Assembly (NCBI GenBank): GCA_964611035.1 | Contig: CAZSWT010000061.1 | Coordinates: 1 to 17,518, forward strand | Reading direction: 5' to 3' | Source of the DNA: B33-G16 sp964611035 | GTDB lineage: Bacteria > Desulfobacterota > DSM-4660 > Desulfatiglandales > B25-G16 | Length of the DNA: 17,518 bases | In this document: piece after piece, positions 15,585 to 17,518 of the stretch | Numbering within the stretch: the stretch's first letter is position 1 | Layout of the letters: every line of letters starts with the position of its first letter | Notes under the pieces: model-generated | The model's input: the letters and a program-made list of their open reading frames with translations, nothing else | What the model was told of the DNA's origin: nothing | The model's database searches: none | Position numbers and translations under genes: made by a program

Positions 15585-16265
15585 TCAGGGTTCAATTTTC
15601 TTGATTACTTTAGCTGGTACACCAACAGCAATAACATTATCTGGAATATCATCGATGACCACAGCCCCTGCACCAACAACCACATTTTTTCCAACAACTT
15701 TTTTATTTATTATTTTTGCTCCGGTACCCCAAAAATTATCCTCTCCAATTTTAGTCTCCCCAGAGATGTTACATGTCGGCATAAATGATGAGAAATCTCC
15801 AATTTCGGTTTCGTGCCCTACAGTACACGAAAGATTCAGTATTACATGTTTCCCTACTGTAATATTAGTTGTAATTATAGTTCCCGCACATATAATACTT
15901 CCCTCACCAATGATCAAATAATCTTTATTTCCCATAATAACAGAGGGATGAATTAACACGGGATATGAAATGTTTTTATTGCGGATTTTAGTTAAGATAC
16001 TTTTTTTAGTTTTTGGTTTTCCGAGAGCTAAAATCAAGAATAGCTGAGAATTCCATCCATTTAATTTATCAATTCCACCTAATACGCGATAGCCATTGAT
16101 ATTTTTTCCCTCAGGTTTTCCATCGTCAAAGAAACCAATAAGTTCCCACTCGTGTGAAACTTCATTGATTTGCTCAATAAGCATAGCAACTTCAAGCCCA
16201 AAACCACCCGCACCAAATACAGCAATCTTTTTCAAATTATTATATAATTCAGAATTCGGTATCAT
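15585..16265 (-). CDS. PglD/NeuD-type sugar O/N-acetyltransferase
   Basis: PglD acetylates the 4-amino group of the UDP-4-amino-6-deoxy sugar using acetyl-CoA. The 226 residues have an N-terminal Rossmann-like half (KIAVFGAGGFGLEVAMLI, then GFFDDGKPEG) and a C-terminal left-handed beta-helix with hexapeptide repeats (IGEGSIICAG, ITVGKHVILN, VGKNVVVGAGAVV). The likely catalytic His is in SCTVGHETEIGDF. I prefer ATG 16265, with AAAGG six bases upstream, over an in-frame TTG at 16289 that would overlap the pglC-like gene. It lies 10 bp after that gene and one base before degT B, so it is clearly in one operon with them. The frame is intact. Confidence 0.92.
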   Translation of the reverse strand: MIPNSELYNNLKKIAVFGAGGFGLEVAMLIEQINEVSHEWELIGFFDDGKPEGKNINGYRVLGGIDKLNGWNSQLFLILALGKPKTKKSILTKIRNKNISYPVLIHPSVIMGNKDYLIIGEGSIICAGTIITTNITVGKHVILNLSCTVGHETEIGDFSSFMPTCNISGETKIGEDNFWGTGAKIINKKVVGKNVVVGAGAVVIDDIPDNVIAVGVPAKVIKKIEP

Positions 16266-16275
16266 CCAAAGCCTT

Positions 16276-16887
16276 TCAAGCTTCCCCAATCTTTCTAGGA
16301 TTACTCTCCATGAACTCCTGCATAGTTGCCTGGCCCTGTTGATTAATTCCTTCGCGCTTTAGGATTTTCCATATGGTTAATCCAATGATTTTCAAGTCTA
16401 ACCAAAGTGACTGATTATCCACATACCAAACATCCAGCTTAAATTTATCTTCCCATGTGATAGCATTACGTCCATTCACCTGAGCCCAGCCGGTAATTCC
16501 TGGCTTGACTTCATGGCGACGTCCCTGCTCAGGGGTGTAGCGATCAAGATATTGCATAAGCAACGGTCGGGGGCCGATTATACTCATATCGCCTTTTAAA
16601 ACATTAACTAATTCGGGTAATTCATCTAGGCTTGTTCTACGTAGAAAAGCACCAAATGGGGTCAATCGCTCTCCGTCAGTCAGCAGATTCCCATTTTTGT
16701 CCCGGGCATTAGACATTGTTCTAAATTTATAAATTATAAAAGGTTTGCCATATAATCCAGGGCGTTCCTGACAAAAAAGGACCGGCGAGCCGATTCTCTT
16801 TCTCGCCAGAACGGCAATGATCAATAAAATAGGTGTAAGAAGAAAAAGGGCGAAAATACTCAGCGCAAGATCGAAAAGACGCTTCAT
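16276..16887 (-). CDS. PglC-type phosphoglycosyl transferase (bacterial sugar transferase)
   Basis: The enzyme moves a phospho-sugar from UDP to undecaprenyl phosphate on the cytoplasmic face of the membrane, starting glycan assembly. At 203 residues it is the small, monotopic PglC type. It has a re-entrant hydrophobic N-terminus (LALSIFALFLLTPILLIIAV), the ERPGLYGKPFIIYKFRTM segment, the catalytic Asp-Glu dyad D88-E89 in RTSLDELPEL, then GDMSIIGPRP and KPGITGWAQVNGRN. The probable substrate is UDP-diacetylbacillosamine or a similar sugar, judged from the pglD- and pglE-like neighbours. ATG 16887 shares a base with the TGA of a broken relE gene (TGATG), and its AAGG ribosome-binding site lies inside the relE tail. 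It is the first intact gene of the pgl-like set. Confidence 0.94.
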   Translation of the reverse strand: MKRLFDLALSIFALFLLTPILLIIAVLARKRIGSPVLFCQERPGLYGKPFIIYKFRTMSNARDKNGNLLTDGERLTPFGAFLRRTSLDELPELVNVLKGDMSIIGPRPLLMQYLDRYTPEQGRRHEVKPGITGWAQVNGRNAITWEDKFKLDVWYVDNQSLWLDLKIIGLTIWKILKREGINQQGQATMQEFMESNPRKIGEA

Positions 16888-16966
16888 CAGGTGAACCTTC
16901 TATATATTTCCTTACGATGACCTATTCTGACGATTTCTATCGTCACTATATCAGAATACACTGAAT

Positions 16967-16974
16967 AGATTATC
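16967..16974. repeat. 8-bp target-site duplication, left
   Basis: AGATTATC directly abuts the left end of the mobile element. The same octamer directly abuts the right end at 17427-17434. Confidence 0.85.
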
Positions 16975-17426
16975 GTAACCGTTCACGGAACGTTGAAATT
17001 GGAAATTGGAAATTTGGTCTTCATGCTTTTGTGCTGTTGATAAACCCATTCAATTTTGGGCCGAGTTTTTCAACTATTGCTTTGTATTCTGTTGCGCTTG
17101 ACTCAGATAAAACTTTTCTTCTGATGAGTTTTCGCAACCATGATTTGGTTTCTTCAAGTGAACCTCTTGAATATAGATAGAACTTTTTCCTGTCAGCGGG
17201 AGTATACCGACCATATCCTTCGGCTATATTTGCGGCTATACTGTCGGATGATCGTATTATCTGATAGCCCACAGTGTTCTGAACCTTTTTGTTCCACTTA
17301 TCAAAGTCGTTCCAAACCATATCTGATAACTCTTCCGCCAGTTTGTAAACATCCAACTCGTAAACTCGTTTCATCTCTCCCTAATTTCTACTTTCCAATT
17401 TCAAGTTTCAAGCCGTGAACGGCTAC
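16975..17426. mobile_element. 452-bp insertion element carrying a four-helix-bundle (IVS-type) protein gene
   Basis: The ends are GTAACCGTTCACGG (16975-16988) and, inverted, GTAGCCGTTCACGG (17413-17426), 13 of 14 identical. Just inside, TTGAAATTGGAAA (16993-17005) has an exact inverted partner at 17392-17404. The element is bounded by the direct octamer AGATTATC and splits a relE-type toxin gene, whose frame is restored at the junction by removing the element and one octamer. The inner ends are built from 7-bp units such as TTGAAAT and TGGAAAT. The only gene inside is a 117-residue four-helix-bundle protein. No transposase is present, so it either moves with help in trans or by an uncharacterised route. 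Confidence 0.88.
17021..17374 (-). CDS. Four-helix-bundle protein (23S rRNA intervening-sequence protein family)
   Basis: This 117-residue protein belongs to the four-helix-bundle family first seen in intervening sequences of 23S rRNA genes and related to the Avd accessory protein of diversity-generating retroelements. Family marks are VYKLAEELSDMVW (9-21), QIIRSSDSIAANIAEGYGR (38-56), and FYLYSRGSLEETKSWL (65-80), followed by two more helical stretches. Such proteins form basic pentamers thought to bind nucleic acid; no enzymatic activity is established. AGGGAG stands just before ATG 17374. It fills most of the 452-bp insertion and is its only gene, so it is either cargo or a helper of mobility. 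Confidence 0.93.
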   Translation of the reverse strand: MKRVYELDVYKLAEELSDMVWNDFDKWNKKVQNTVGYQIIRSSDSIAANIAEGYGRYTPADRKKFYLYSRGSLEETKSWLRKLIRRKVLSESSATEYKAIVEKLGPKLNGFINSTKA

Positions 17427-17434
17427 AGATTATC
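17427..17434. repeat. 8-bp target-site duplication, right
   Basis: AGATTATC, identical and in the same orientation as 16967-16974, abutting the right terminal inverted repeat of the element. Confidence 0.85.
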
Positions 17435-17518
17435 CTATAGTCACCGGCCCGAAGGCGATATGTATATTCTATGCCTATCCGGTTAGCACAGGTTCATCTG
17501 ATTTCGCGGGATTCGTAT

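Larger units (their letters stand above)
16887..17518 (-). pseudogene. RelE-type toxin gene interrupted by a mobile element (5' end beyond window)
   Basis: Two pieces of one relE gene flank the 452-bp insertion. The upstream piece (17427-17518) gives NPAKSDEPVLTG, then after a frame change EYTYRLRAGDYRII. The downstream piece (16887-16974) continues as IIYSVYSDIVTIEI, then VRIGHRKEIYRRFT and TGA. Joining them across one copy of the 8-bp duplication yields DYRIIYSVYSDIV in one frame, as RelE relatives read. The gene also has a separate frame change near 17480, and an antitoxin may lie outside the window. It is inactive as it stands. Its tail supplies the ribosome-binding site of the pglC-like gene. 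Confidence 0.85.

Noticed and set aside
1..17518. CRISPR array, tRNA or rRNA genes
   Set aside because: I saw no regularly spaced exact repeats and no tRNA- or rRNA-like conserved stretches on either strand. The four-helix-bundle gene is not inside an rRNA gene here.

Overview
The window reads as a chromosomal segment of an AT-rich, probably Gram-negative bacterium, most likely an uncultivated or anaerobic lineage. The evidence is a Wzz/GT39/bacillosamine-type surface-sugar locus, the GatB/YqeY-mutS2-dnaG housekeeping neighbourhood, several toxin-antitoxin (TA) modules, and a four-helix-bundle (23S rRNA intervening-sequence type) protein gene. I cannot place it in a phylum from this sequence. 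Apart from one ribbon-helix-helix/RelE-ParE TA pair, every recognised gene lies on the minus strand, so transcription runs from high to low coordinates.

Left part (1-5628), housekeeping: dnaG (primase, running off the left edge), mutS2, a GatB/YqeY-domain protein and hisA. All look intact. The MutS2 Smr domain lacks the canonical acidic and basic residues of its LDLRG motif. The mutS2-YqeY gap holds a gene-less 0.2-kb repeat-like element.

Middle part (5646-10761), surface polysaccharide or glycoconjugate genes: a GT39-type membrane glycosyltransferase, a VanZ-like gene split over several frames, a Wzz-type chain-length regulator, and a PglF/WbpM-type sugar-nucleotide 4,6-dehydratase split by a one-base frameshift.

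Right part (10879-17518), a decayed and rearranged mosaic: three degT/pglE-type aminotransferase copies (A and C are fragments; B has a damaged 3' end) are interleaved with three TA modules (MNT/HEPN, BrnT/BrnA, ribbon-helix-helix/ParE). Each degT copy starts within about 1-4 bp of the end of a different upstream gene (HEPN, brnA, pglD-like). Copies A and B share a 322-bp stretch with no mismatch, flanked by clearly diverged homologous sequence, the pattern expected from gene conversion. Then come pglD-like and pglC-like genes. Together the pglF-, E-, D- and C-like genes form the bacillosamine-type set: dehydration, amination and acetylation of UDP-GlcNAc, then transfer of the phospho-sugar to undecaprenyl phosphate. 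The damage to the E and F genes makes it doubtful that the pathway works here.

The most unusual object is at the right end. A 452-bp insertion (16975-17426) interrupts a relE-type toxin gene. It has 14-bp terminal inverted repeats, a second 13-bp perfect inverted repeat just inside them, and an exact 8-bp target duplication. Its only gene encodes a 117-residue four-helix-bundle protein. Removing the element and one copy of the duplication restores the relE reading frame across the junction. This supports a stand-alone mobile DNA element built around an IVS-type protein, with no recognisable transposase.
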